Source of the DNA: Candidatus Nitrosocosmicus oleophilus
Lineage (GTDB): Archaea; Thermoproteota; Nitrososphaeria; Nitrososphaerales; Nitrososphaeraceae
Direction of reading: 5' to 3'
DNA length: 64,000 bases
Assembly (NCBI RefSeq): GCF_000802205.1
Contig: NZ_CP012850.1
Coordinates: 1,364,001-1,428,000, forward strand
Shown: piece after piece, positions 53,903 through 63,470 of the stretch
Layout of the letters: each line of letters starts with the position of its first letter
Numbering within the stretch: the first letter of the stretch is position 1
Made by a program: the position numbers and the translations under genes
Notes under the pieces: model-generated
The model's input: only the letters and a program-made list of their open reading frames with translations
Told to the model about the DNA's origin: nothing
The model's database searches: none

Positions 53903-56329
53903 CTATTTTGCATTGTGGCGCCTTGTTAATTTTGTTAGATAAAGAGGATTCATACGTCCAGTAATTTGTTTTACTATTCGCATAGAAAAATGAATCAACG
54001 GAAATGCGACATCTTTTACAACGATTACAGGACATCTAACCTGATATATTAAAAGATTAGCAAATTTTGATTTGGACAGCAGACTATATTTTCCTAAACT
54101 TGACTCTGTAATAATCAAATCAGGATTATACACAAGAACAGATTCTAACAAGAGCTTTCCAAATTGCATGGCATCTTTCTCAATCTCCCCAGAAACATAA
54201 ATTTCATTAAAATCAACTCCAGCCTGTTTGAAATATTCCTTTCGTGCTAAATAATCCGATTTGTATTCCTTCCTTTCTGCAGTATTATTGAATTCAGTTT
54301 TTTTCTCATTAATCATTTTAGTATTTCTGTTTAGCGCTACAACAATAAGGTTAAAGTTTCCACTATTTGCAAAATAATCAGTTACTCGTAATATTTCGTT
54401 AGAGTTGTCTCCATCATCATAAAGAATTACCATGTTTTTTCTAATACCTAAAGATTGTTGGATTTTATAGAATTCTTCCCGCTCTACAGCAAGTAAGGCA
54501 TCATCCCTACGTGCTCGGATTGCCAAGTAATCGCACGTTATTAAATTTTGTAATTTATTACTGGCTCTAATATATTCATAGTCACCTATCAATAAATTGA
54601 TTTTTTGTTCTGCTATTGTGGATAATATTGCTTCAGTGGTATCATGAGAAACTCTTAAGAGGAAATGGTAAACAACATTTTCTTTATTAAGCAAATCTCT
54701 TAATGGCTCAAATGCGTTTCTCGCTGAGTCAATAAATGCCACTCCTGCGGACAGTGGAGTCTGATGAGGAATAGTTATTGTTCTTACAATATTAATTTCT
54801 GCATCTTTTTCTCGAGCTATCCTAATTGCATATTTAATTAATCTGTCAGGGTCATCAGCAGTATAGGGTATTAAAATTCTAAAATCCTTTCTTGAAAGAT
54901 TACCTTCAGTTGTAACGATTGGACAATAATTCGCTATCTCTTTGGTAAAAGTCAATATCCTATAGACTGCAAAACCAACTAAAGCCCACAAGACAGTAAT
55001 TAACCAACTAAAAGGAGCTATAACTAAAAGATAAAGTGCTAATCCCATCATTAATACAATGCCAGTTACAGGTATGATTGGGAAAAATGGAGTTCTAAAT
55101 CCGTAGTCTAGTGTGTTGTCATACATTCTACGTATTTTAATAACTGAGGCATTTACCTGTGTGAACAAAAGTAGAAAAATTACAGCAGAAGCTTGAGCTA
55201 TGGCTTCAAGTGGCAGTGCATAAGCCATTATCGCCATTATCAATGTTGATAAAAGAACAGCCATGAACGGCGTTTTGAATTTTGGATGTATCTCACTTAA
55301 TTTATGGGGTAAATTATAGTGCCTCCCCATAGCAAAAGCAACTCGAGCAGAAGAAAATGTTGTAGCATTCAAAGCGGCTAATGTAGAAACTATGCCGCCA
55401 ATTAAAACGACAAAAAATCCATACGGCATAAATAGTTCTGCGGCCTTTGAGATTCCCAATTCCCCATTTAATCCTATGAACTGCCAAGCGGGTGCAGCAT
55501 CAGGAAAAATTGCACCAATAGAAACGAAAGCAACAAGACAATACATCAAAACTACAAGAGCAAGGGAAATGAAAATTGCCCTTGGAATATTTCTTTTGGG
55601 ATTCTTAACTTCTTCGCCCGACTGAACGATAACTTCGTAGCCTTCAAAAGCAATAAATGTCAAACCCATCGCAGCGGCCAAGCCGCCTAGGCCCATTGGC
55701 ATAAAATCAGAAAAATTAGCAGGCCAGCTAGGATTATTGGCCATTGTCCACAAACCCGCGACTATGATAGAAACAATTGCTACTAATTGAAACATCGTTA
55801 CGACTGTTCCAATTTTACCTGTTTCCGAAGTTCCCCTAATATTCACAAATGCAAATATCGCCACAGCAATAACTGCAAATAATTTATCAATAGGAATAAT
55901 TCCAAATAGACTATCTATAGAAAGTATACCGGTTGATTGTAAGAAACTTGCAAAGAAAGAACCAAAGCCAACAGCATACAAACTCCCAGCGATTATGTGA
56001 GCAAGCCAAGACATCCATCCACTAAAAAAAGCATTGGGCCTGGGAAGGCCTTCTCGAACCCACAGGTAACCTCCTCCAGCTTCAGGTAATGCAGAGCCTA
56101 ACTCGGCATAACCCATAGCAGTAAAAAGGGTAATAATGGCGTTTATGATAAAGGCAATAATTACTGCGCTTCCGGCTAAACCAATAGCAGGGCCAGTTAA
56201 CACAAAAATGGCACCTCCAATCATGGCGGCTATTCCAACCATGACAATATCTAATAGATTTAGAGAACGAACTAGATTATGCTGGTGTGGGTGGATTGGG
56301 GTGAAAGAATGGTTGTCTTTGGTAGACAT
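53903..56329 (-). CDS. APC-family amino-acid permease fused to two Usp domains
   Basis: 808 residues. Residues 20-450 carry twelve helices with the APC signatures GIAAMIGGAIFVLTGPAIG (helix 1) and AEAGGGYLWVREGL-like SALPEAGGGYLWVREG (helix 2-3). Residues 470-610 and 625-780 are cytoplasmic universal-stress-like domains (DFRILIPYTADDPDRLIKYA; NMVILYDDGDNSNEIL; ITESSLGKYSLLSKSKFANL). Such fusions transport amino acids or polyamines with control by nucleotide-binding Usp domains. Monocistronic. The long 5-prime helix start (SLNLLDIVMVG) supports the ATG at 56329. Confidence 0.92.
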   Translation of the reverse strand: MSTKDNHSFTPIHPHQHNLVRSLNLLDIVMVGIAAMIGGAIFVLTGPAIGLAGSAVIIAFIINAIITLFTAMGYAELGSALPEAGGGYLWVREGLPRPNAFFSGWMSWLAHIIAGSLYAVGFGSFFASFLQSTGILSIDSLFGIIPIDKLFAVIAVAIFAFVNIRGTSETGKIGTVVTMFQLVAIVSIIVAGLWTMANNPSWPANFSDFMPMGLGGLAAAMGLTFIAFEGYEVIVQSGEEVKNPKRNIPRAIFISLALVVLMYCLVAFVSIGAIFPDAAPAWQFIGLNGELGISKAAELFMPYGFFVVLIGGIVSTLAALNATTFSSARVAFAMGRHYNLPHKLSEIHPKFKTPFMAVLLSTLIMAIMAYALPLEAIAQASAVIFLLLFTQVNASVIKIRRMYDNTLDYGFRTPFFPIIPVTGIVLMMGLALYLLVIAPFSWLITVLWALVGFAVYRILTFTKEIANYCPIVTTEGNLSRKDFRILIPYTADDPDRLIKYAIRIAREKDAEINIVRTITIPHQTPLSAGVAFIDSARNAFEPLRDLLNKENVVYHFLLRVSHDTTEAILSTIAEQKINLLIGDYEYIRASNKLQNLITCDYLAIRARRDDALLAVEREEFYKIQQSLGIRKNMVILYDDGDNSNEILRVTDYFANSGNFNLIVVALNRNTKMINEKKTEFNNTAERKEYKSDYLARKEYFKQAGVDFNEIYVSGEIEKDAMQFGKLLLESVLVYNPDLIITESSLGKYSLLSKSKFANLLIYQVRCPVIVVKDVAFPLIHFSMRIVKQITGRMNPLYLTKLTRRHNAK

Positions 56330-56903
56330 AAATTTTAATCAGACCCTAAACATCTAGGATATGGGATAATTCTCATTGAATTATAACATCAAAATACTTG
56401 TTGGAAAATATATACTTATTTATACCAAGATATTATTCATCTAATGAAAATGATGGCCTTGATTTCAGATATTAAAGAGTCTTATATGAAGATAAAAAAT
56501 GATAATGTAATCTGTTATTCTATACCAGTCGGAGGTATTTGGTCTCCTTTGGAAATGATAAATTAATAGACAATTGCTATCTACGATATTAATTGGGAAT
56601 ATAGTATTACATGTTGTCAGATTACTCAAAGATCTGTGAGTGTTTCCACCGAACCCGCATAGTATCCAGATATTAATCCCCATGCATGTATCCGCCAACG
56701 TCAAAACATTTGGAAAGATCTTGAACTATAAAAAACTATTACAAACGTGATATTTTTAACATAATAATCACTGGGTTTCTTACACAATATTGTCTACTTT
56801 TGATTTTTGTATATATCAAACAGATATTAAATACCAAAGTTGCGGAAAAATTTAACATTTATTCGCAGCAACCATAAATCTAATCAAATCATAATATAAT
56901 ATA
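56330..56903. other. divergent intergenic region with repeat R22
   Basis: 574 bp between the permease and the oxidoreductase. R22 lies at 56640-56690. The minus frame at 56465-56704 overlaps the repeat and is not called. Confidence 0.4.
56640..56690 (+). repeat. modular dispersed repeat R22 (B variant)
   Basis: GTTTCCACCGAACCCGCATA then GTATCCAGATATTAATCCCC; the same B variant as R3 and R19. Confidence 0.75.
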
Positions 56904-57842
56904 ATGAAATCAATTCAAATCAGCAAGTACGGTGGTAGCGACGTTGTCGACATAAATAATGATGCCCCTATACCAAGAGTGTCTACCGACAAGGTTCTTG
57001 TTGAGGTAAAGGCATCCGGGGTTAATCCGGTTGACTGGAAAATTCGTGAAGGATACTTTCAACAAATGGTTCCACTTCAATTCCCAGCTACATTAGGAAC
57101 GGACTTTTCAGGCGTTATCAAAGAATTAGAACAGAATGTGTCAACTAATTTCAACATAGGTGATGAAGTCTACGGACAAGCTTCTCTATTATCTGGCGGT
57201 TCAGGGTCTTTTGCTGAATTGGCTTTGACCAATATTAAAAGTATAGCGGTTAAACCTAAAACTTTGAATCATATAGAAGCCTCTAGTTTGCCACTTGTTG
57301 GTGCTAGCACCTGGCAGGGGCTTGTCGATAACATTGGATTATCAAAAAATCAAAAAATCCTAATACACGGAGGAGCGGGAGGTATTGGTACAATAGCAAT
57401 ACAGCTCGCAAAGCATTTGGGAGCTTATGTGGGAACAACTGTAAAGTCAGAAGATAAGGAGTTTGTTAAACAGTTAGGCGCAGACGAGATAGTTGACTAT
57501 ACGACACAAAATTTCGATGATATTCTACATGACTATGATGCAGCATTTGATACTGTGGGCGGTGAGACCTACAAGAAATCCTTTAAAGTATTAAAAAATA
57601 ATGGAACTATTGTTTCCATGTTAGAGCAACCAGATTCGAATTTGATGAATCAATATGGAGTCAAAGCGATATTTCAATTTACTGAAACAACGAGTGAACG
57701 ATTGACTAAATTGGTACAATGGATAGACCAAAATAATGTCAAAGTAAATGTTGAAAAGACATTTCCATTATCTGAAACTGCCAAAGCTCTAGATTACCAA
57801 AAAGATAACCATCCTAGAGGAAAAGTGGTCATTACAATATGA
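56904..57842 (+). CDS. zinc-independent quinone oxidoreductase (MDR superfamily)
   Basis: 312 residues. The N-terminal GroES-like domain (1-120) has VKASGVNPVDWKIREG and LGTDFSGVI; the Rossmann domain has the NADPH loop HGGAGGIGTIAIQLAK (about 151-166) and AFDTVGGETYKKS. No zinc-ligand cysteines are present, so it belongs to the QOR/enoyl-reductase branch. It reduces quinones or other electrophiles with NADPH. Monocistronic; the only gene between R22 and R23. Confidence 0.9.
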   Translation: MKSIQISKYGGSDVVDINNDAPIPRVSTDKVLVEVKASGVNPVDWKIREGYFQQMVPLQFPATLGTDFSGVIKELEQNVSTNFNIGDEVYGQASLLSGGSGSFAELALTNIKSIAVKPKTLNHIEASSLPLVGASTWQGLVDNIGLSKNQKILIHGGAGGIGTIAIQLAKHLGAYVGTTVKSEDKEFVKQLGADEIVDYTTQNFDDILHDYDAAFDTVGGETYKKSFKVLKNNGTIVSMLEQPDSNLMNQYGVKAIFQFTETTSERLTKLVQWIDQNNVKVNVEKTFPLSETAKALDYQKDNHPRGKVVITI

Positions 57843-57904
57843 TATAATGTGATCAAAAAACTACACCTTAGTTTGCAAATATCCTATAGAATGTTTTGAA
57901 CTTG

Positions 57905-57960
57905 TATGAAATTTCACACCCTTCCCACCGAACACGCTACCTATTATAGTAACGATATAG
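57905..57960 (+). repeat. modular dispersed repeat R23 (A''-C)
   Basis: TATGAAATTTCACACCCTTC, CCACCGAACACGC, ACCTATTATAGTAACGATAT. Left edge of the second phasin-like block; its 5-prime module differs from that at R10 although the sequence after it is homologous. Confidence 0.9.
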
Positions 57961-58121
57961 ATATATAAAAATTATAACAATTGTGTAATATAATTGAAAA
58001 AGAGCTAGTTTGTCATTGATTAGATATATATCTTAGTCATGTATCAGCATTTATTAATCATTTCACCAATTGTGGTCGTATTTTGCCAATTTTAGACTTT
58101 AAAAACCATTTGATACCGGTG

Positions 58122-58130
58122 TTTATATAG
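58122..58130 (+). promoter_or_regulatory. TATA box of phasin-like gene 2
   Basis: TTTATATAG, same distance (25 bp to the ATG) and context as at 25308; implies a leaderless mRNA. Confidence 0.65.
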
Positions 58131-58150
58131 TATGGTACCTAATAGATAGT

Positions 58151-58741
58151 ATGTCAAAGAAAACAGAAACTAACCAACATTATTCAACTAATACCAATGA
58201 TTTCCAAGAATCAGTTAACCAATCATTTGATGAAACTAAAGACAATATCAAAAAATCAATAGATGAATCAAAAAAACAGATTCCAAGAATTAATGACATT
58301 GTAAATAGCTATCAGGAGCAATCACTACAAACTACTAAAGAGATTTCAGAAGAATATATTGATTCTCAAAAACAAGTTGTTAATTCACTCCAATCAGTAT
58401 GGAGGCCATATAATGAGATATACACTGGATTAGTCACCAACTTCTTTTCTCCTGAGGCAGCAGTTAGTGCATATACAAGATTTGTCAGTAACGTTGCAGA
58501 CAACACCGTATCCACCATAAGGCTTTCGAACAACGTTATTTTCTCAACCCTTGATACATGGAAACCATTACTACAACAAACAAAAGACGTTTCAAGACAC
58601 ATTTCAAACATGGGAGTAAACACAGCAAGAGTATTTGAACAAAATTCAAGACAATTAGCAGCAGAAGTTAAAGATGCAGCAGCAGCTAGTTCAAACGTAA
58701 ATGCATCTACCAACACTACCACAAAGTCCACAAATCATTAA
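58151..58741 (+). CDS. phasin-like amphipathic helical protein 2
   Basis: 196 residues, same length and about 88 percent identical to the protein at 25337-25927, with changes scattered evenly (for example QSVWRPYNEIYTGLVTNFFS). No indels. The promoter, terminator and about 120 bp of further 3-prime sequence are conserved too. The level of divergence shows an older duplication than the 775-bp unit, with both copies probably expressed. Granule coating or another surface-binding role is inferred from composition only. Confidence 0.65.
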   Translation: MSKKTETNQHYSTNTNDFQESVNQSFDETKDNIKKSIDESKKQIPRINDIVNSYQEQSLQTTKEISEEYIDSQKQVVNSLQSVWRPYNEIYTGLVTNFFSPEAAVSAYTRFVSNVADNTVSTIRLSNNVIFSTLDTWKPLLQQTKDVSRHISNMGVNTARVFEQNSRQLAAEVKDAAAASSNVNASTNTTTKSTNH

Positions 58742-58752
58742 CAATGAAATAA

Positions 58753-58794
58753 GAAAAACCAAAAACTAGAAAAAATTTAGCTCATTGGTTTTTC
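58753..58794 (+). terminator. hairpin after phasin-like gene 2
   Basis: GAAAAACCAA (58753-58762) pairs with TTGGTTTTTC (58785-58794) and is followed by CTTTTA; same as the copy at 25939. Confidence 0.65.
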
Positions 58795-59361
58795 CTTTTA
58801 AAGTTAAACAAACTCAAAATTTTTAAATTAATCAATACTAAAATTAAATTCAGTTTTCTGACCTTTGTCTTTTTTATCTATGTAAGAAACTTATCTAAAA
58901 AAACAAACTTATTTTTGGGCTTGACTCATGTGAATATCATCATGATTTCCACCGAACTAGCTATCATATATAGTAACGCTATATGGGATAAACATGATTT
59001 TCTCCTAAATACACTTACACCTGAATCTAATGGTGAAAGAAACCAGTTACTCGTCTATGCAAGGATAAAAAGAGCGAAAAGAAAAAACGTAACAAAGGCT
59101 ACAATCATGTGATAAGTTTCTTGGGTTCGACATATTTGTTTAAGGGGCATAATACCACTATGAAAACTATGATGATTGTAGCGGAAAGAAGTAGACGGAT
59201 CGAATAACTTTGATTTACTCGTTTAACTTTTTACCAATTGCTATAATTTCCTTTTTTCCGTTGCATTTGATAGAAAAATAAACATAATTTAAAATACTTT
59301 TGATATGGATCTTACTTTTTCTTAATTCTTGATATTCTCTGTCGTGAGAATGATCAACATG
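58795..59361. other. intergenic region with repeat R24
   Basis: About 570 bp. Only R24 (58925-58983) is recognised. The + frame at 58915-59112 starts before the repeat and runs through it; not called. Confidence 0.4.
58925..58983 (+). repeat. modular dispersed repeat R24 (A-C)
   Basis: CTCATGTGAATATCATCATG, ATTTCCACCGAACTAGC, ATCATATATAGTAACGCTAT. Right edge of the second phasin-like block. Confidence 0.9.
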
Positions 59362-59859
59362 TTAAAAGAAGAATATGGAAAGGACAAATAAGAAAATAAA
59401 CAAGAGTGAAAACTTTAAACACTTGAATGACTTGTTAATAATTATAGCAAGCCGGTTGTTTTCGTTCTTATTAAAATCAATCATTTTGATATAGATTTGA
59501 ATTACACGGTCTTCAAATTCTTTCTCGTCCTTATTCTCAAATTTTGATATTGAGAGATTATCAAGTTCACCAGTGGGGGAGTCAATAAACTTGTTAATAT
59601 CCACTATATTTGGAAATGAGGTCGGTTTTATGAGATTTATTGCATACCGTATTGACATCATTCCAAAAAAAATAACTGATAGTAGAAAAAATATTTGAAC
59701 AACATCAAGACTTCTGTCGCTAATCAATACCAAGCCAAAGAATATCGGGATTATTATCCCGCTTGTCAAGATTAATTTAGACGCGTTATCTTCAAGACTT
59801 TTCTTAATATCCCAATCCATTTCATGTGCTTTAATCAGATAGTGCAATAACTGATTCAT
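59362..59859 (-). CDS. three-helix membrane protein (SLATT/Pycsar-effector-like topology)
   Basis: 165 residues. Two adjacent helices (KLILTSGIIIPIFFGLVLIS; VQIFFLLSVIFFGMMSIRYA, about 28-75) are followed by a cytoplasmic segment with KEFEDRVIQIYIKMIDFNKN and a last helix (KFSLLFIFLFVLSIFFF). This 2+1 helix layout with a polar amphipathic helix between resembles SLATT and PycTM membrane effectors of nucleotide-based immune systems. No cyclase or nuclease partner is adjacent, so the role is only a suggestion. Confidence 0.55.
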   Translation of the reverse strand: MNQLLHYLIKAHEMDWDIKKSLEDNASKLILTSGIIIPIFFGLVLISDRSLDVVQIFFLLSVIFFGMMSIRYAINLIKPTSFPNIVDINKFIDSPTGELDNLSISKFENKDEKEFEDRVIQIYIKMIDFNKNENNRLAIIINKSFKCLKFSLLFIFLFVLSIFFF

Positions 59860-60391
59860 ATTATAATATTATACATGGTAACAATGTCTTATTTATCTAT
59901 TTATTTTTGTGGTTAGAATTACGGGTTTTACTTGTAGACCCACACTCCTATCCCAAACTGTCTTCCTTGCTTTTAGAATGTATTATATCCTTTAATTTAA
60001 TTGGATTCTAATAAATCGTATTATATTTCCGGGAGCGGGAATCCATTCAATGCTATGGAACCTCTAGATTCATCCTCATCCATTAGCATCTAAATAGTTT
60101 TTTCCAATTCTCCAAAGGCTTCAAAGTGTGCAATATTATAGAATAGTTGTTTGAATGCTTCATCTATATTTTATCTATAACTTTGTTTTCAAATGGCAAA
60201 AAAGCAGGAACATGACCATTATAATTACAGCTGCAGTATGATCTTCAATCCATCGTCACAAATCAAAATTGGTGTTTTAAGAAGCTGGAACCCCAATTTC
60301 ATTTTTTCTTCGCAACGGTCCCCTACTTCAGTGAGTATTATGGTGAGTCTACTTAACCGTTACGTTTACGCATTAATGTTTTACATATCGC

Positions 60392-60425
60392 CAAATCCAA
60401 TTCGATACTATACACAGTAACGAGA
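60392..60425 (+). repeat. modular dispersed repeat R25 (C, diverged)
   Basis: AAATCCAATTCGATACTATA then CACAGTAACGAGATAAG. It resembles the junction at R13. Confidence 0.65.
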
Positions 60426-60490
60426 TAAGATATAATCAAGTAATCTTGTACATTATATTTATACTTTTGAATAGGAAATGAGTTGGCTAA
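60410..60490 (+). repeat. diverged third copy of the left end of the 775-bp unit
   Basis: AGTAACGAGATAAGATATAA then TCAAGTAATCTTGTACATTA and TTTTGAATAGGAAATGAGT follow the same order as 14032-14110 with about 70-75 percent identity. The ORF itself is absent. Confidence 0.5.
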
Positions 60491-60914
60491 TGTCATGACA
60501 TTTGACATAAATACTAACTAGATTATTTGTATTTCATCACCGGCTACTTTCAATATACTACACTACTATCCTGATTTGCATACTGTCCTTGGTGTATGGG
60601 TGAGTCAGAATAAGTTCCTCCAAGATCAGATTGTCCTCCTATATCATTTCCGAAATTCTCCTGAACTTGAATATTTATATTGTTACCCGAACCTTTAATA
60701 CCATTTATTGGTAAAGACGTTTCGCCAATCACAAACACGGCGTCTAAACCAGCGCTAGCCACATACATGTTTCCATTGCCCTCACTAAAGGCTATTCCAG
60801 ATGGAAATATCCCAACTGGTATGATATCAACCACCACATTATTTTGGTCGATGATAGGGACAGAGCTTGAAGCTTCGTTTGTCACATACATGTAGTTGTT
60901 TTTTGGGTTGTATT

Positions 60915-61911
60915 TGCTTTGTCGCCTAACTCAACATATTTAGCTGGAATGAACAGATTGATTATTTGTGATAGACTGGCCCTCTTACAATCGCTCATTA
61001 GTTCAACGCGGTGAGATCCTCTTCTCGTATGATTTCCTTGATGGTTGGGGTTCAGAGATAGAGAATATGAATATAAACAAAAAGGGTAAACCATTTGTAT
61101 TTCCAGATTCTTTCATCTTGGCCATTGGTTACATTCGCTATTTATTTCACCTACCATACAGACAAACCCAAGGTATAATTAAGGCCACAGGAAAAAGGTT
61201 ACCTGCTAATCCACCAAGTTATGGTCACATCTGTAAACGAATCAACAAGCTAAACATCGATATTAAAAGAGACAAGATGGATGACGATGATGACCTAATA
61301 ATATCAATAGACAGTACAGGTATCAAGATTACTAACAGAGGTCAGTGGATGGATGAGAAATGGAATACACAAAATAGAAAAGGATATCTCAAGATCCACG
61401 TTGCTGTAGACATAAAGACCAGGAAAATCATTGCTTTGGAAGTGACAGATGAGAAGGTACATGATGGGAAAATGCTAAAGAAACTAGTCAATCATGTTTT
61501 GGATTCGAGAGAACCAAACACTGTAAAGATAAAATCGGTACTAGCTGATGGAGCCTATGATTCAAATCCAAACTTTGTGTATCTTGAGGACAAAAAGATC
61601 AATCCAGGTATAAAGGTAAGAAGGAACTCTATTGTTTCTCCTAAAAACAATAGGTTAAGGAACAACGAAGTAAAGTTACAAGCAAAGGATCTGTTGAAAT
61701 GGAAGACAAAAAGAAAATACGGACAGAGATGGATATCTGAAACTGTGTTCTCAGCTATAAAGAGAATGTTTGGTGAATACACATCAGCAAACAGGTTTCA
61801 AAACATGGTAAAGGAGATCATGATAAAAGTATCATTGTATAACATTTTTAGAAGAATATAACATGATGATCATGATGATAACCGGAGAATAAGGAATTAT
61901 GCAACAAAGCA
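60915..61911 (+). mobile_element. IS5-like insertion sequence, copy 3
   Basis: Same 997-bp element. 8-bp target duplication GTTGTATT at 60907-60914 and 61912-61919. Inserted opposite to the host gene's direction. Confidence 0.94.
60968..61861 (+). CDS. IS5-like DDE transposase, copy 3
   Basis: 297 residues, identical to copy 1. Full catalytic triad (SIDSTGI, LADGAYD, SETVFSAIK). A transposase with no decay inside an otherwise intact host gene implies a very recent insertion. Confidence 0.93.
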   Translation: MIDWPSYNRSLVQRGEILFSYDFLDGWGSEIENMNINKKGKPFVFPDSFILAIGYIRYLFHLPYRQTQGIIKATGKRLPANPPSYGHICKRINKLNIDIKRDKMDDDDDLIISIDSTGIKITNRGQWMDEKWNTQNRKGYLKIHVAVDIKTRKIIALEVTDEKVHDGKMLKKLVNHVLDSREPNTVKIKSVLADGAYDSNPNFVYLEDKKINPGIKVRRNSIVSPKNNRLRNNEVKLQAKDLLKWKTKRKYGQRWISETVFSAIKRMFGEYTSANRFQNMVKEIMIKVSLYNIFRRI

Positions 61912-62794
61912 GTTGTATTCAATAAAAAATGGGCTAAATCCTACCACTATCGTATCAACCACGACGTTATCTTCATTTAAAACTAATACAGATTCTGAGC
62001 TAAAAAGTGTTACATACATGTTGTTATAGCTAGGGTTGTACTCTACTCCACTCGGCAAACCCCTGACCACTATCGTATCAACCACAACATTGTTTTCATC
62101 TGAAACCGACAAGCTTCTTGAAATAAAGTTTGTTACGTACATGTTACCATTGCCTTCGTTATGTGCTACACCAATTGGACCATTGCCAACTGGTATGGTA
62201 TCAACCACCACATTACTATCATCTATTACAGACACTGTATCTGAAAAGAGATTTGTTACGTACATGTTACCGTTATCCGCATTATATGCTATACCAAAAG
62301 GACTATCCCCAACTGGTATGGTATCAACCACCACATTGTTTTCATTTATAACAGAGACTGTGTTTGAACCATGATTTGCTACATACACATTGTTATAGCT
62401 AGGGTTGTACGCTACTCCAACAGGATTATCTTCTACAGGTATAATGGATATTACTCTTTCTTGAGCAAATACCTTGTAAATGTCTGAAATTGGAATTATC
62501 ATTACTCCCACCAGTAGAATCATCAGTATATAGTGGGTTTTTTTTTGATGAACAAGAGAATGAATGTCTTACCTTATTCACAAATCTTTACTTTCAAATA
62601 ACAATATAACAAAGATTATTAATTATACCTCTAGAAATTTCTGTTTTAGGAAACTTGGCTTTATTTGATTATCCATCTACTCGGGATAGTTATTTTCTCT
62701 ATCTACTTACCCGTATTTCATCTACTTACAATCATGTCACTTACCAATTTATATACTTACTTTTCTATAGTAACTATTACAAAGTGATTTATTG

Positions 62795-63202
62795 ATGACA
62801 GGAAATCAATGTGATTCAAATTGCGAATTTCATTATGGAAGAGAAGGAAGAGGGTCATCCTACCATGGCTATAACAAGTATTCAGATATTTATGAATGCA
62901 ATAGTTGTGGATGTGAAACTATGCATCATGGTAGCAGCGGTAGTTGTTCAGGCTGCAACGTTGATCCAATTGAAGGTGCAAAAAAATTATTGGAAAGCGC
63001 CTTCTTTGAAGCTTTAAAAGAAGTTCATGTAGAAAAGATAAAGAAAATAATTGAAAGAGATTGGGGAAGTAATATAGACAAAGCGACTGAATTAGCGGTT
63101 AGAACAATTGAAAAACAATGGCAAACATCCTTATCCACTTCATCTCCAAGTAAGGAATTCTATGAAGAACTAAAAAAGATAATGACATCAGGCAATAAAT
63201 AA
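62795..63202 (+). CDS. Cys/His-rich N-terminus with helical C-terminal domain
   Basis: 135 residues from ATG 62795 (a TTG lies one codon upstream). Residues 5-55 hold eight cysteines and several histidines (CDSNCEFHYG, YECNSCGCETMHHG, CSGCNVD), spaced like one or two zinc knuckles. Residues 58-135 are helical: GAKKLLESAFFEALKEVHVE, then DWGSNIDKATELAVRTIEKQ. The helical half recurs in uncharacterised thaumarchaeal proteins. Metal binding is predicted; function is unknown. Not exported. Confidence 0.65.
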   Translation: MTGNQCDSNCEFHYGREGRGSSYHGYNKYSDIYECNSCGCETMHHGSSGSCSGCNVDPIEGAKKLLESAFFEALKEVHVEKIKKIIERDWGSNIDKATELAVRTIEKQWQTSLSTSSPSKEFYEELKKIMTSGNK

Positions 63203-63419
63203 ATATTAAAGGGTTCACACAATGAATCAAACATAATATTTTTTTTGATATTTAAAACATTATTTTGATTAAGGATTTGATTTGGCATGGATTAATGAAG
63301 TATCTCATCGCTCGATCCACATTCCACTATGGTTCATAAACACATGAAATCAATTTCGGGATAATAATATAGATAATACATTTCAGATTACAAATATTTT
63401 AAAAAATATTGCAAACTAG

Positions 63420-63470
63420 TGCGAAATTTCATACTCGTCTCACCGAACCTGCATCGGATATGTAATGAAT
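63420..63470 (+). repeat. modular dispersed repeat R26 (A''-B variant)
   Basis: GCGAAATTTCATACTCGTCT, CACCGAACCTGCATC, GGATATGTAATGAATC. Confidence 0.75.

Larger units (their letters stand above)
59860..60549. other. intergenic region with repeat R25 and a relic of the duplicated unit
   Basis: 690 bp. The 75-codon + frame at 60193-60420 ends inside R25 and is not supported. A relic of the 775-bp unit follows R25. Confidence 0.35.
60550..62523 (-). pseudogene. YVTN beta-propeller surface protein split by IS copy 3
   Basis: On the minus strand the first part (62523-61912) has a signal peptide (ending VFAQE) and repeated blades NNVVVDTIPVG...GIAYN...GNMYVTN. The reading frame enters the IS at FFIEYN and resumes after it as PKNNYMYVTNEASSSVPIID, with further blades and a Gly/Asn tail, stopping at 60550. 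Removing the IS and one GTTGTATT duplicate restores a continuous frame of about 320 residues. YVTN propellers are extracellular or S-layer-associated. Confidence 0.85.

Noticed and set aside
58915-59112. 65-codon frame over repeat R24
   Set aside because: It runs through the repeat element, and the same reading is not open at other repeat copies.
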